In this document: one piece after another, positions 8,924 through 18,225 of the stretch
Numbering within the stretch: the stretch's first letter is position 1
Layout: the number at the start of each line of letters is the position of its first letter
DNA from: RGIG2707 sp045600065
Lineage (GTDB): Bacteria; Bacillota; Clostridia; Peptostreptococcales; Anaerovoracaceae
Direction of reading: 5' to 3'
NCBI GenBank assembly: GCA_045600065.1
Contig: JAZRXE010000013.1
Location: forward strand, 1 to 41,794
Length of the DNA stretch: 41,794 bases
The notes under the pieces: model-generated
The model's input: the letters and a program-made list of their open reading frames with translations, nothing else
Databases searched by the model: none
What the model was told of the DNA's origin: nothing
Made by a program: the position numbers and the translations under genes

Positions 8924-9844
8924 CTACATCTGACAGACCAGCATGCGATCCTTGCCGTTGAGATCCTGCTCCAGCCTTATAATGCTGAAGGCGCCAAGAT
9001 CCTCTGCCTCGATCACAGCCTGTCTGCCCTGATCATGGCCTATTTCCATAAGCAGCAGGCCTCCCCTGTTAAGATGAACGGGAGCCAGCTGTATTATCCG
9101 GCGGACTGTATCAAGTCCGTCGGCTCCGCCGTCAAGGGCAAGCCTGGGCTCGTGATTTCTTACCTCCGGCTGCAGATCATCTATGGCGTCTGAGGGTATA
9201 TAGGGCGGATTGCTGACTATAAGATCGAAGCGCCCCGGAACGGCATCGAAAAGATCCGAAAGAACAAAGCTTGCCCGGGCTTTTGGTGCCAGAGCCCTGA
9301 AGTTTTCCTCCGCAAGCTGCAGGGCTGCCGGAGAAATATCAGATGCGGTATACTCCACAGCCGGGTATTCCGCAGCCAGACTGCAGACAAGAGCGCCCGA
9401 GCCTGTACACAGGTCCAGGGCCCTCAGAGCCCGCTTTTCCTTCGAAGAAGACCTGGATTCATCCTCCTCTGCGTCCTCTCTGAGCTGATTCAGATTGGGG
9501 CCAGCCGCATCTCTTGCATACAGGTAGTCCATGGCTGCCTCAGCCAGGAGCTCGGTGTCCTGACGGGGTATGAGCACCCTTTCGTCGACCTTGAAATCCA
9601 GGCCCATAAAGCTTGCCCTTCCCAGTATATACTGAAGCGGTCTGCCCGAAAGCCTCTGCTCCAGCAGGGCACTGCAGGCATCGTAGGCCTCATGGCTCAG
9701 CTCATCTGCCCCGCAGGTATAAAGATACAGACGATCCTTTCCGAGAGCCTCCTGTATTATGGTTTCCGCCTCGTGGGCAAAGCATTCTATTCCCGCGCCT
9801 GCCAGGGCGGCGCACAGGTTCCCCATGTATTCCTTTACTGTCAT
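8924..9844 (-). CDS. prmC: Release factor glutamine methyltransferase PrmC (HemK)
   Basis: SAM-dependent methyltransferase that methylates the glutamine of the GGQ motif in peptide-chain release factors RF1 and RF2. The 306-residue product has the helical N-terminal substrate domain, the SAM motif LDLCTGSGAL (143-152) and the catalytic NPPY (212-215). An acidic, Ser/Lys-rich stretch (about 118-138) between the two domains is longer than usual. I start at ATG 9844, whose ATGA overlaps the stop of the upstream DUF1385 gene; a longer reading to 9895 would lie entirely inside that gene. prmC is often linked to the DUF1385 gene and rpmE in Firmicutes. Confidence 0.93.
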   Translation of the reverse strand: MTVKEYMGNLCAALAGAGIECFAHEAETIIQEALGKDRLYLYTCGADELSHEAYDACSALLEQRLSGRPLQYILGRASFMGLDFKVDERVLIPRQDTELLAEAAMDYLYARDAAGPNLNQLREDAEEDESRSSSKEKRALRALDLCTGSGALVCSLAAEYPAVEYTASDISPAALQLAEENFRALAPKARASFVLSDLFDAVPGRFDLIVSNPPYIPSDAIDDLQPEVRNHEPRLALDGGADGLDTVRRIIQLAPVHLNRGGLLLMEIGHDQGRQAVIEAEDLGAFSIIRLEQDLNGKDRMLVCQM

Positions 9845-10902
9845 TTGCTTTGGCGCTTTTTGTAAGCCAGCGTCTCCTCCTCGTTTTTGATCCATTCACC
9901 CTCGGGTGTTACGGTACCTACCCAGTAATCCACAGACAGCGAGGCGTCCTCATGAGAGGGAAGCACGGCCTTCATTGCCACTATGGCAACCTCCAGCTGG
10001 TCAAGGGTGGGCTCTGCGGTGGTCAGCTTCTGCAGCAGTATGCCGGGAAGGCTCAAAAGCTGCACGAACCTGCCGTTGTGCCTGCCCGTAAACTGCAGAA
10101 GCTCGTAAGAAAGCCCTGCTATAACCGGTATCATCAGCAGTCTGGACAGTATCCTCTGCACAAGTCCGGGCCAGCCGAAAAACGAGAACACCAGCAGGGA
10201 TATCATCATTACAAAAACCATAAAGCTGGTTCCGCAGCGTGGGTGCAGGGTGTAGAAGCTCTGCGCGTTTTCCGCTGTTAGCTCCAGCCCGTTTTCATAG
10301 CAGTGTATTGTCTTGTGCTCCGCGCCGTGATACCTGAAAACCGTTTTGATCTCAGGCATTTTGGAGATGGCGGCAACATAGATCACGAACATGCTGATGC
10401 GCATGATGCCTTCCAGCAGGTTCAGCAGAATAACGCTGCTGATGCCGCTGTTTTTCAGCAGGTTCATTATGGCCGTGGGCATTATGATGAAAACTCCGAC
10501 TGTCAGCAGTATGGAAAGCACTACTGACATGTAGAGCATAATGTTCAAGGCTGTTTTTTCGTCGAAATGCTTTCTGAGCCAGCGCTCTAAGGCGTCAGGC
10601 TCCTCTGAGGAAAAACCCGTCTGAGTCTTTTCAAGCTGCTCAAGGATCTCCGCGGAATAAAGCAGAACCCCGGTGCCCGTGGTCAGGCTGCTTACAAAGG
10701 ACATTACTCCCCTTATGACGGGAATCTTTTTCCATTTTGCCGGAGGCGCTATGGGCTCCACAGTGAGGTGGATATTGCCCCCGGGTTCTCTCACGGCTAT
10801 GGCGAGGGCCCGCGAGCCTCTCATCATAAGGCCTTCCAGTATGGCCTGCCCGCCCACCTTGGTGGGAGAGGCGTTTTTCATGAATATACGGTTAAGGTCC
10901 AT
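9841..10902 (-). CDS. DUF1385 membrane protein (YqhQ-like)
   Basis: Integral membrane protein of 353 residues in the DUF1385/YqhQ family, whose biochemical role is not established. The N-terminal KVGGQAILEGLMMRG is the family hallmark, as are the FRYHGAEHKTIHCYE and HPRCGTSFM segments, whose His and Cys residues suggest a metal or redox site (inference). Several hydrophobic helices lie between residues 125 and 270. It begins four bases after rho stops and overlaps prmC by four bases, so the three are one coupled transcription unit. No good ribosome binding site is seen, which fits translational coupling. Confidence 0.9.
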   Translation of the reverse strand: MDLNRIFMKNASPTKVGGQAILEGLMMRGSRALAIAVREPGGNIHLTVEPIAPPAKWKKIPVIRGVMSFVSSLTTGTGVLLYSAEILEQLEKTQTGFSSEEPDALERWLRKHFDEKTALNIMLYMSVVLSILLTVGVFIIMPTAIMNLLKNSGISSVILLNLLEGIMRISMFVIYVAAISKMPEIKTVFRYHGAEHKTIHCYENGLELTAENAQSFYTLHPRCGTSFMVFVMMISLLVFSFFGWPGLVQRILSRLLMIPVIAGLSYELLQFTGRHNGRFVQLLSLPGILLQKLTTAEPTLDQLEVAIVAMKAVLPSHEDASLSVDYWVGTVTPEGEWIKNEEETLAYKKRQSK

Positions 10903-10906
10903 TGAT

Positions 10907-12475
10907 CTAAAGTCTGACCTTTCTCATTCTTTCGATGAAATCTCTGTTGCTGCGGCTGTGAGTCAGATGGAACAGTATCTGCTCTGTGGCATCCTGGGGA
11001 TCGGTATCTCCCAGTGCCCTTCGCATCATCCATATGCATTCCAGCTCCTCGGGATCCATGAGCATGTCTTCTCTTCTGGTTCCGGAGCGGTTTATATTTA
11101 TGGCGGGGAATATGCGCTTTTCCTGAAGCTTGCGATCCAGGTGAAGCTCCATGTTGCCCGTGCCCTTGAATTCCTCGAAAATGAGGTCGTCCATGCGGCT
11201 GCCGGTCTCGATAAGGGCAGTTGCCAGTATGGTAATGCTGCCGCCCTCCTTGAGGTTTCTTGCAGCTCCGTAAAACTTTTTGGGCTTGTAAAGGGCTGCC
11301 GGATCAAGGCCGCCGGACAGTATCTTTCCGGAGCTGGGCTCTACAAGGTTATAGGCTCTTGCCAGGCGGGTGATGGAATCGAGCAGTATAATGACGTCTT
11401 TTCCGTGCTCTGCCAGCCTCTGTGCCCTTGCAAGCACCATTTCAGCCACCTTTACATGGTGCTGGGGCTGCTCGTCGAAGGTGGAATAAATGACCCTGCC
11501 CTTGATGGATTCCTGCATATCGGTAACCTCCTCGGGCCTCTCGTCTATGAGCAGCACAATAAGCTCGGCATCCACATTCTGAGCCTCTATGGATGCGGCT
11601 ATCTGCTTGAGCAAGGTGGTCTTTCCGGCCTTGGGCGGAGCGACTATAAGGCCGCGCTGGCCCTTGCCTATGGGGGCCACCAGATCCATGAGCCTCATCG
11701 ACAGGGCATTGCTTCCCTTTTCCAGCCTGATGCGCTCTGAAGGAAATATGGGCGTCAGATCCGAAAAATCCCTGCGCCTTATGGCTGCGCCGGGCTCATC
11801 TCCGTTGACTGCCTTGACATAGAGCATGGCTCCGAAGCGCTCGTCCTTTCCGGGCTCTCTGATGACGCCGCTGACTATGTCTCCGGTCTTGAGGTTAAAG
11901 CGCCTTATGAGCATGGGACTTACATATACGTCCTCATCCGATGTAAGGAAGTTGTCGAAGCGAAGGAAGCCGAAGCCTCCGTCCGCAAGCTCCAGTATGC
12001 CGCTGCGCTCGTAGCGTCCGTCCTTTCTGGGGGCATCCGAAGGTTTTTCAGCGCACTGCGCGTTGTTTTTCCCCGAATGCGCTTCCTCCGTAAGGTCCTC
12101 GGCTTTTTCCGTCTGCCGGCAGATGATTTTTGCCTCCGGCTGTTCGGCGGGGGCCTCCGCAGACTGCGTTACGGGCTGATCTGAGGGGATATCCGCTGTC
12201 TGCTTTGCAGGCTGCTCACCGGCTTTTTTACCGGTGCTGCCCTTTGCGGCAGGCTTTCGGCCCTGACCCGTTCTGCGGCCCGGGCTCTTTTTTTTCTTGT
12301 CTTCGGAGGGTTCTTCCGCTTTTTCCGCCTTCTGAGCCTCGGCTTCCTCGTGCATGGATGTCAGAAGATTTGTCAGATCGCTCTTTTTCATCTGCTCCGC
12401 GCCCTTGATGCCCAGCGCTTCAGCTATGGCCCTGAGCTCGGCCACCTTTTTTCCTTTGAGTATTTCCGGTACCAT
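10907..12475 (-). CDS. rho: Transcription termination factor Rho
   Basis: RNA-dependent hexameric helicase that ends transcription, 522 residues. The N-terminal Rho_N helical domain (1-45) is followed by about 105 residues (45-150) rich in Glu, Lys, Ala and Pro. Next come the RNA-binding cold-shock domain with GFGFLRF (167-173), Walker [10 protein letters not shown] (279-287), Walker B VIILLD (361-366) and the R-loop region FKGTGN. ATG 12475 overlaps the upstream SLH stop by one base (TAATG), and GGAG lies just before it. The low-complexity insert is longer than in E. coli Rho; such inserts occur in several Firmicutes and Actinobacteria and can aid RNA binding. Confidence 0.96.
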   Translation of the reverse strand: MVPEILKGKKVAELRAIAEALGIKGAEQMKKSDLTNLLTSMHEEAEAQKAEKAEEPSEDKKKKSPGRRTGQGRKPAAKGSTGKKAGEQPAKQTADIPSDQPVTQSAEAPAEQPEAKIICRQTEKAEDLTEEAHSGKNNAQCAEKPSDAPRKDGRYERSGILELADGGFGFLRFDNFLTSDEDVYVSPMLIRRFNLKTGDIVSGVIREPGKDERFGAMLYVKAVNGDEPGAAIRRRDFSDLTPIFPSERIRLEKGSNALSMRLMDLVAPIGKGQRGLIVAPPKAGKTTLLKQIAASIEAQNVDAELIVLLIDERPEEVTDMQESIKGRVIYSTFDEQPQHHVKVAEMVLARAQRLAEHGKDVIILLDSITRLARAYNLVEPSSGKILSGGLDPAALYKPKKFYGAARNLKEGGSITILATALIETGSRMDDLIFEEFKGTGNMELHLDRKLQEKRIFPAININRSGTRREDMLMDPEELECIWMMRRALGDTDPQDATEQILFHLTHSRSNRDFIERMRKVRL

Positions 12476-13572
12476 TATTCGATCTCCAGCAGACTGATTC
12501 CGTCTGCTATAAATGTGCAGTTCCTGTTCTTTTTGACTGAGCTCAGCTGTTCGCATTCATCGGTAAGCACGTAGCTGACCGGTATGCCGCCGCATTCTAT
12601 GGTGATCAGACTGTAATCGCCCCTGTCCTCGATATCCTTTATGATTCCGGTCTGAACCTGAGGGCGGGTCTGTATCACCACCGTATCGCTGCCGCCAAGC
12701 AGGGCACAGGCGCAGATACTGCCTCCGTCCAGCTTTGTCAGGGCATCGAAGTCCGCTTCCTCTCCGTTTATCAGTATGGTGCTGCTTTGCGGAATATGCA
12801 GCTGACGGCTCTTACCGCCGTCTTCAATACTGAAGCAGCGGCGCTTGCTGTCGAAGCCTCCGCATCTGCCGCTGAAGCTTATAAGGCAGCGCTCCAGACT
12901 GTGATCCTGCCAGAGCTCCGTGCTGTCCAGCAGCCTTGTGCAAACCGTGGCGATCTCTACCCTCTTGACCCCTTTGATCGGATTGAACATCTGCTTGTCT
13001 CCCTCCATGATGCCTTCTCTGTACAGGGCATCGACATAGGGCAGATATTTATCGTCGATAGACGATGAATCCTTGTAAACAAGTTCCACAAGCGGGGCAA
13101 GGTCGTACTCCATGGCCTTGGCTGTCCACATGGCTATCATCTGCCTGGATTCGTAAACGGCTCCGCCGCTGCGGCCTCCGGACACTTCGTCAAAATCCCC
13201 GGTCTCTATGATGCCGCTGTGCAGGCCGTAGGCAGCAAAGCTTCCAGCCCAGGCTGCTATGCCGCATTTCTCAAGTTCAGCTGCATATTCCCCGCTGAGA
13301 TCCTCTGCTGTGCTCAGGGCTCCGAGCCTTCCAAGGGTGCGGTAAAGCATGGTTATGCATTCCTGCTTGCTTACCATGTCCTCCGGGCGGAAGCGCACGG
13401 TGCCGTCAGCAAGGCTTTCGCCTTCGATGATCCCTGCCCGGGCAGCCTGCTGAATGTAATCGCGCCCCCAGTGACTGTCGGGCACGTCGGTAAAGCCTGC
13501 GGCTGCAAAAGCCGTGGCAGCGGTCATTACAATGCACAGCAAGACCGCAATGATGGTCCTTTTGGTATTCAT
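12475..13572 (-). CDS. Secreted S-layer homology (SLH) domain protein
   Basis: Exported protein of 365 residues. A signal peptide (about 1-23, ending AFA) precedes SLH-type repeats that begin FTDVPDSHWGRDYI and recur near residues 100-155 and 165-220, which normally bind a pyruvylated cell-wall polymer. The C-terminal 140 residues form a beta-rich region with no family I recognise. The gene overlaps rho by one base, so a wall protein is co-expressed with a transcription factor. The first gene of the cluster may simply provide the promoter. Confidence 0.85.
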   Translation of the reverse strand: MNTKRTIIAVLLCIVMTAATAFAAAGFTDVPDSHWGRDYIQQAARAGIIEGESLADGTVRFRPEDMVSKQECITMLYRTLGRLGALSTAEDLSGEYAAELEKCGIAAWAGSFAAYGLHSGIIETGDFDEVSGGRSGGAVYESRQMIAMWTAKAMEYDLAPLVELVYKDSSSIDDKYLPYVDALYREGIMEGDKQMFNPIKGVKRVEIATVCTRLLDSTELWQDHSLERCLISFSGRCGGFDSKRRCFSIEDGGKSRQLHIPQSSTILINGEEADFDALTKLDGGSICACALLGGSDTVVIQTRPQVQTGIIKDIEDRGDYSLITIECGGIPVSYVLTDECEQLSSVKKNRNCTFIADGISLLEIE

Positions 13573-13599
13573 ATTGCTCTCTCTTTAATATGCGGAAAT

Positions 13600-13622
13600 G
13601 CCCCGGGCAGAAAACCCGGAGC
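13600..13622 (-). terminator. Weak terminator-like hairpin after the LCP gene
   Basis: On the minus strand GCTCCGGG pairs with CCCGGGGC (13622-13615 and 13607-13600) around a TTTTCTG loop, followed by ATTTCC rather than a clean T run. It may be a partial terminator between the LCP gene and the SLH gene. Confidence 0.35.
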
Positions 13623-13630
13623 TTAGATGA

Positions 13631-14698
13631 CTATTGTGTGATCGCCGCCTCTGTGGCAGGCACTTCTTCGCTGATGCCGTAGATCTCCTCCAGCATCTGA
13701 TAGGTCTGGGACTCGTTTTTCACCCAGAAGGACAGCTCGTTGATGACCTGGTCAATGCCGGGCAGCATATGGGTGCTGATGCTTGCCTCATCCAGCCCGC
13801 CCATTGCCTTTACGGCTACCTTGACAGCCATGGAATAGCTCAGATCCGATTCGATGTTCTCCAGCGCCACCCTTATTACATCCTTCAGATTGCCCAGCTT
13901 AAGGCATTCTGCCATGGTCTTCTTGATGAAGTCGCGCTGTACCTCGGAGCGCTGTATATCTCCGGAATAATAGCTCTTGTAGCCCTGAGCCGCGAACCAG
14001 GGGTTGGTATGGCGGAAACGCAGGAATTCCACTACATTTGATGCGTCTATGGTCTGCAGGCCGCCGGGTATGTCTATGTGCAGCTCATGGCCCTTGGTGG
14101 TGTCATCGTACTTCATGTGGAAGGGCACATCGATCTGAACCCCGCCTATAACGCCCATGATCTTGCGCACATCCTCGTAATCCACTATGGCATAGTAATG
14201 AATGGGCATGCCGTAGAGGATGTCGGAAACCGATGTAGCAAGCTTGGTAAGGCCCTGGGAGTTATATATGGAATTGATCTTGTAGGATGCGTAATTCTTG
14301 TATCCGGCCCTGTAATAATAGGTATCTCTGGGAATGGATATGATATCTATTTTCTGATTCTCCATATCGTAGGAGCCCAGCATTATGGTGTCGGTCATGC
14401 CGTCTGCAACGCCCAGAAGCAGGACATTGATCCTGTCCTGACTGCGGAACACATCGTAAAACGGACTGTCTTCGTCTACTACTATGGGCGTCATATCCTC
14501 GGACAGACGCACGTCGCCTTCAGTCTGGAAGGGCGTTATCTTTTTGTCTATGATCTCGCCCAGGCTCTCCGATTCATCCCCTTTGACACGCAGAGCCGTA
14601 AAACCGGTGGTAGCAAGAAGGAAAACCAGTATGAACAGAAGCCTTGCCAGTCTGTCGATCTCCTTCTTCTCTTGTTTTTTCTTGTCTTTTTTAGCCAT
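13631..14698 (-). CDS. LytR-CpsA-Psr (LCP) family wall-polymer ligase
   Basis: Membrane-anchored phosphotransferase that attaches anionic or secondary polymers to peptidoglycan from lipid-linked precursors. The 355-residue product has a Lys-rich N-terminus, one membrane helix (about 18-37) and an extracellular LCP domain. Family motifs include TDTIMLGSYD, ISIPRDTYY with its conserved arginine, FLRFRHT and QRSEVQRDFI. The neighbours, a MurJ-type flippase and O-antigen-ligase-like proteins, suggest it attaches the polymer made by that cluster, perhaps the one the SLH proteins bind. It has its own promoter in the 69-base gap upstream. Confidence 0.92.
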   Translation of the reverse strand: MAKKDKKKQEKKEIDRLARLLFILVFLLATTGFTALRVKGDESESLGEIIDKKITPFQTEGDVRLSEDMTPIVVDEDSPFYDVFRSQDRINVLLLGVADGMTDTIMLGSYDMENQKIDIISIPRDTYYYRAGYKNYASYKINSIYNSQGLTKLATSVSDILYGMPIHYYAIVDYEDVRKIMGVIGGVQIDVPFHMKYDDTTKGHELHIDIPGGLQTIDASNVVEFLRFRHTNPWFAAQGYKSYYSGDIQRSEVQRDFIKKTMAECLKLGNLKDVIRVALENIESDLSYSMAVKVAVKAMGGLDEASISTHMLPGIDQVINELSFWVKNESQTYQMLEEIYGISEEVPATEAAITQ

Positions 14699-14729
14699 TA
14701 ATCAGTAATTATCCCCTTTTCATCCTTTT

Positions 14730-14758
14730 ATTATATAGCATATTCCCCTGAATGTCTT
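14730..14758 (-). promoter_or_regulatory. Promoter of the LCP gene
   Basis: On the minus strand AAGACA (14758-14753), a 17-base spacer and a perfect TATAAT (14735-14730) lie 32 bases before the start codon. The -35 matches consensus at four of six positions. Confidence 0.6.
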
Positions 14759-14767
14759 TACATTTTA

Positions 14768-16285
14768 CTATTTTCTGACTTTAAGCAGGTCGAATACCAG
14801 CTCGGTCTCCGGAAGCTTAAAGACGAATATCAATACCAGATACACAAGCACGGCGCAGGCAATGGCGGCGATCAGGGCAAAAATACCCGAAGGCAGCAGG
14901 CTGAATACCGCCAGTGATGCCGCCACGCTGATCGCGGAGACTGCAAATATCACAAGCAGACCCTTTTTGTCTTCCATAAGAGCCACACCCGGATGCTTTT
15001 TTTTGAACCATACTGCCAGCAGCAGGGTCTGAACTGCCGAGGCTATGCTGGTCGCCAGAGCCAGGCCTCCGTGACCCATGGGGCCCACCAGAGCAAAGTT
15101 GAGCGCTATGTTCAGCAGCACCGATGCCGCGGAGCACCTGACTGCCGTAACGGTATCGTGCATGGAATAATAGATCTTGGTGATAAGGGTGCTCAGAGAC
15201 ACAAAGCACAGGCCCAGAGCGTACCACAGCAGAGCCGAGGAGGTAAGCTCGCAGGCGCCGGCATCGAAGGAGCCTCGCTTGTAGACCAGTTCTATGATGG
15301 GGCCGCTGTAAAGCATCAGCCCCATGCTGCAGGGCAGAGACAGCAGGCATATAAGCCTTATGCCTCTGGTGCTTACATCGCTTACCCTTTCCATATCGCC
15401 CAGAACATAGGCCTTGTTGAGCTTCGGGTAGAGAATGCTTACAAAGACCATCACCGAAAGCTCGGAAATGGCTGTGATTATCATGTTTGCGTAGTTCAGC
15501 GCAGACAGGCTGCCGGAAACCAGGCCTGTTGCAAGTATCCTGTCTATGGCCAGGTTGATCTGCGATGCGCAGCCACCAAGAAATACCGGGAATGCCAGCT
15601 TCAATACTTCTTTTACATCTTCTCCGGGCGCAAACTTCGGACTGTAGTCAAAGCCCGCTTTTTTAGCGGACAGGATATGGGGCAGGCCCTTTACCAAAGC
15701 TCCGGTAACAGGTCCGAATATCAGCAGTCTGTAATCCACCGCCGCAGCGATGAATATGAATACCACCAGCATGACGTTTTCCGCAAAGGCATAGACCAGC
15801 TGAGGCAGAAAGACTCCCTTGTAGTTCAGATAAGCCCCCAGAATATAATTCAGCGCGCTGAAAAACAGTATAAACAACGAAAAACGCAGATAAAAGGCGC
15901 AGAGCCCGGCGGTCTGCCCGTCAAAGCCCGGGGCAAAAAGCCTTACAAGCACTGGGGCACCGAGGACTCCGGCAAGAACGCAGGCTCCTATAACCATCAT
16001 CAGAAAATTGATGAGTCTGCTTGTAAAGAGATCTGCGGCACGACTGCCTTCCAGCTCTTGTTTTTTGGAAAAGGCAGGCATATAGCTTATACCGACGGCG
16101 GATATCACGGCGGCCAGCAGGCTGTTTGGTATGGACTGGGCCATTACATAGGCGTCGGTTATGCTTCCGGCTCCAAAGCAGTTGGCCTGGACTATCTCAC
16201 GGCAAAAGCCCACCAGCTTGGAGCAGGCGGTGAGTATTGCCATCAGGGCGGCAAGCTGTGCGGTTGTCAGTTTTTTTGAAGACAT
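14768..16285 (-). CDS. murJ: MurJ/MviN-type lipid II flippase
   Basis: Polytopic membrane protein (505 residues, about 14 helices) of the MOP superfamily that moves lipid-linked glycan precursors, in the typical case lipid II, across the membrane. It begins ALMAILTACSKLVGFCREIVQANCFGAG, matching the conserved MurJ N-terminus with its arginine, and keeps the SLPCSMGLMLYSGPIIELVYKRGSFD segment. Its start overlaps the upstream O-antigen-ligase-like gene by one base. That linkage leaves open that the substrate is a secondary-polymer precursor rather than lipid II. Confidence 0.9.
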   Translation of the reverse strand: MSSKKLTTAQLAALMAILTACSKLVGFCREIVQANCFGAGSITDAYVMAQSIPNSLLAAVISAVGISYMPAFSKKQELEGSRAADLFTSRLINFLMMVIGACVLAGVLGAPVLVRLFAPGFDGQTAGLCAFYLRFSLFILFFSALNYILGAYLNYKGVFLPQLVYAFAENVMLVVFIFIAAAVDYRLLIFGPVTGALVKGLPHILSAKKAGFDYSPKFAPGEDVKEVLKLAFPVFLGGCASQINLAIDRILATGLVSGSLSALNYANMIITAISELSVMVFVSILYPKLNKAYVLGDMERVSDVSTRGIRLICLLSLPCSMGLMLYSGPIIELVYKRGSFDAGACELTSSALLWYALGLCFVSLSTLITKIYYSMHDTVTAVRCSAASVLLNIALNFALVGPMGHGGLALATSIASAVQTLLLAVWFKKKHPGVALMEDKKGLLVIFAVSAISVAASLAVFSLLPSGIFALIAAIACAVLVYLVLIFVFKLPETELVFDLLKVRK

Positions 16286-18225
16286 TAAGGAAGCTTTCTC
16301 AAGATTCTGTTAATTGCAAGGCCCAAGCCAAGCAGGGAATAAAACAGCGGAGCTGTGGATACCGTGCTGTCGTTGAACAAGGCTACCACAAGGAAGGCCG
16401 CGATCCCCAGGAATATACCGCAGCCGGTGTATTCCAGAAAAGCGTCTTTGCCCTCCAGGCGAACACAGCCCCTGAGGCAGTCCAGCAGATAGTATGCGTA
16501 AAGGCCCAGCATTGCCGCCAGCGATACACAGCCTGTGTTGATGCCTATGTCAAGATACCAGCTGTGAGGCTTGTCTACCACGATATTCGGACGCCAGCTG
16601 CTGTATTTGCCCGCGTAATCGTAATGGGGGAAGTACAGGCAGTAGGTATCGGGGCCGTGCCCGATAAGCAGGGTGTCTTTGAGCATGGGAATGCTTCTGG
16701 ACCATATATAACCTCTTCCGGAGCCGAAGTTGTAATGCCCCTCGAATCCGAATTTAGGCACCTCCACTGAATCGCAGAAATAGCCCACGGGGGTCATGAG
16801 CATGAACTTTACACCGTTATACCTGAATACCCAGTCGTATTTGCAGGCATCGGGGTCTTCTTCCTTGTATTTATCGGGATTTACGGTGGTCACTATGGCA
16901 TATGATGCTCCGTCCTCGCCGCTTCCCAGCTTTACGCTTGCATAGGGAGCAAAGCGGGGATCGCTGAAAACATAATCGCCGTTTATCAGTTCAACATCAA
17001 GGGTCTTGCCCTCTTCATCCGTAAAGCTGAGAGCTCCGGACTCTTCCAGCCTTGCATCGAAGCGGCTTCCCATGATCTCCATGGAAAACCCGTCTTCATA
17101 TGTGACTATGTCGTTTATCACAAAGGGATCCCTCTTGACTCCATCCTCGCCGATTATCTGATCGGAGCTGGTGCTTATGGTCTCCTTGGCCTTGGAGGAT
17201 ACCTCCGGCAGCCAGCGCTCTGATATTCCAACCATGACCAGCACGCTGGCCAGCACTATGATCAGTCCGGGCTTAAGCCATTCCTTTATTTTTCCATGGA
17301 AGAATATCAGGACACCCAGGGCCATTACCACAAGTCCGAAATAGCCGCTGGCGGAATTTGCGCAGAAGAAATTATGCAGGCTCAGGGCATAAAGGCCCAG
17401 TGATGCCGCGCATACGGCAATGCGGGTATTTCCGCCCTCCTTGTCGTTGAAATATTTGATGAATATCAGCGCGCATATGGGCAGTATAAGGCTCAGGTAA
17501 AAGCTTGTGTAGTTGATGTTGTATACGGTCTGATAGACCTCTCTGTGGGTGAAGGTGAACTTATACAGCAAATTGCCCTCTTCGGCCAGCTGATCAATAA
17601 AATCCCATGCCTTGATGCCGTTGTCCAGCATGCGGTTGGGAGTGATGAGCTTCTGCCCGAGCACGGTACGGAAGAAATCGTGGTCCATGGACTGGCTTAC
17701 ACCCAGGAGACCCAGCAGAAACATGGATACGCCCAGAGGCACCATCATTATCTTTACATCTCTGGCGCTCTGTACCATGTTGTATATAAACACCAGCATG
17801 ATCATATAGCTGAGCAGGCTCAGCAGGCCCTCGAATCTGTCCTGATAACCAAGCAGGGCAAAATCCTTGTAGCTGCAGAATATATAGCTGAGCAGCACAA
17901 AGGCGGTATATACTGCTATGTACTTGTAGCTTCCGGATCTTTCCAGCTTGAGATTGCCCGTGGCCCAGCCTGTGAATATCATCAGGGCCGCTATTACGGC
18001 ACAGATTACCAGTAGCACCATCTTGTCGTAGGCAAAAAAATCGGTGATCACGGTATCGTCGGTCTTTTCGGTCCAATAGAACTGGCTCAGGGGCTGAGTG
18101 TAGACATGAGCTCTTACTATGGTTATGACCACGGAAGAAAAGATTATGGCAGGCAGCAGCTTCAATATGCTGTAAACCAGAGGCCCTTCTTTGTAAGTGT
18201 TATTAAGCGTCTTGCTTTTCTTCAT
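16285..18225 (-). CDS. O-antigen ligase/polymerase-like membrane protein, copy 1
   Basis: Multi-spanning membrane protein of 646 residues related to the Wzy/WaaL O-antigen ligase family, which transfers or polymerises undecaprenyl-linked glycans. A hydrophobic N-terminal half of about ten helices is followed by an extracellular domain (roughly 330-510) and a family core GRGYIWSRSIPMLKDTLLIG, then DKPHSWYLDIGINTG with the expected histidine. A strong AAGGAGGT precedes ATG 18225, inside the preceding gene. It shares its whole design with that gene, so the two are tandem paralogues. In a Gram-positive the acceptor is probably a wall polymer or S-layer glycan (inference). Confidence 0.85.
   Translation of the reverse strand: MKKSKTLNNTYKEGPLVYSILKLLPAIIFSSVVITIVRAHVYTQPLSQFYWTEKTDDTVITDFFAYDKMVLLVICAVIAALMIFTGWATGNLKLERSGSYKYIAVYTAFVLLSYIFCSYKDFALLGYQDRFEGLLSLLSYMIMLVFIYNMVQSARDVKIMMVPLGVSMFLLGLLGVSQSMDHDFFRTVLGQKLITPNRMLDNGIKAWDFIDQLAEEGNLLYKFTFTHREVYQTVYNINYTSFYLSLILPICALIFIKYFNDKEGGNTRIAVCAASLGLYALSLHNFFCANSASGYFGLVVMALGVLIFFHGKIKEWLKPGLIIVLASVLVMVGISERWLPEVSSKAKETISTSSDQIIGEDGVKRDPFVINDIVTYEDGFSMEIMGSRFDARLEESGALSFTDEEGKTLDVELINGDYVFSDPRFAPYASVKLGSGEDGASYAIVTTVNPDKYKEEDPDACKYDWVFRYNGVKFMLMTPVGYFCDSVEVPKFGFEGHYNFGSGRGYIWSRSIPMLKDTLLIGHGPDTYCLYFPHYDYAGKYSSWRPNIVVDKPHSWYLDIGINTGCVSLAAMLGLYAYYLLDCLRGCVRLEGKDAFLEYTGCGIFLGIAAFLVVALFNDSTVSTAPLFYSLLGLGLAINRILRKLP

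Noticed and set aside
9845..9895. Longer PrmC start
   Set aside because: These codons lie within the upstream gene, and ATG 9844 overlaps its stop codon in the common ATGA form.
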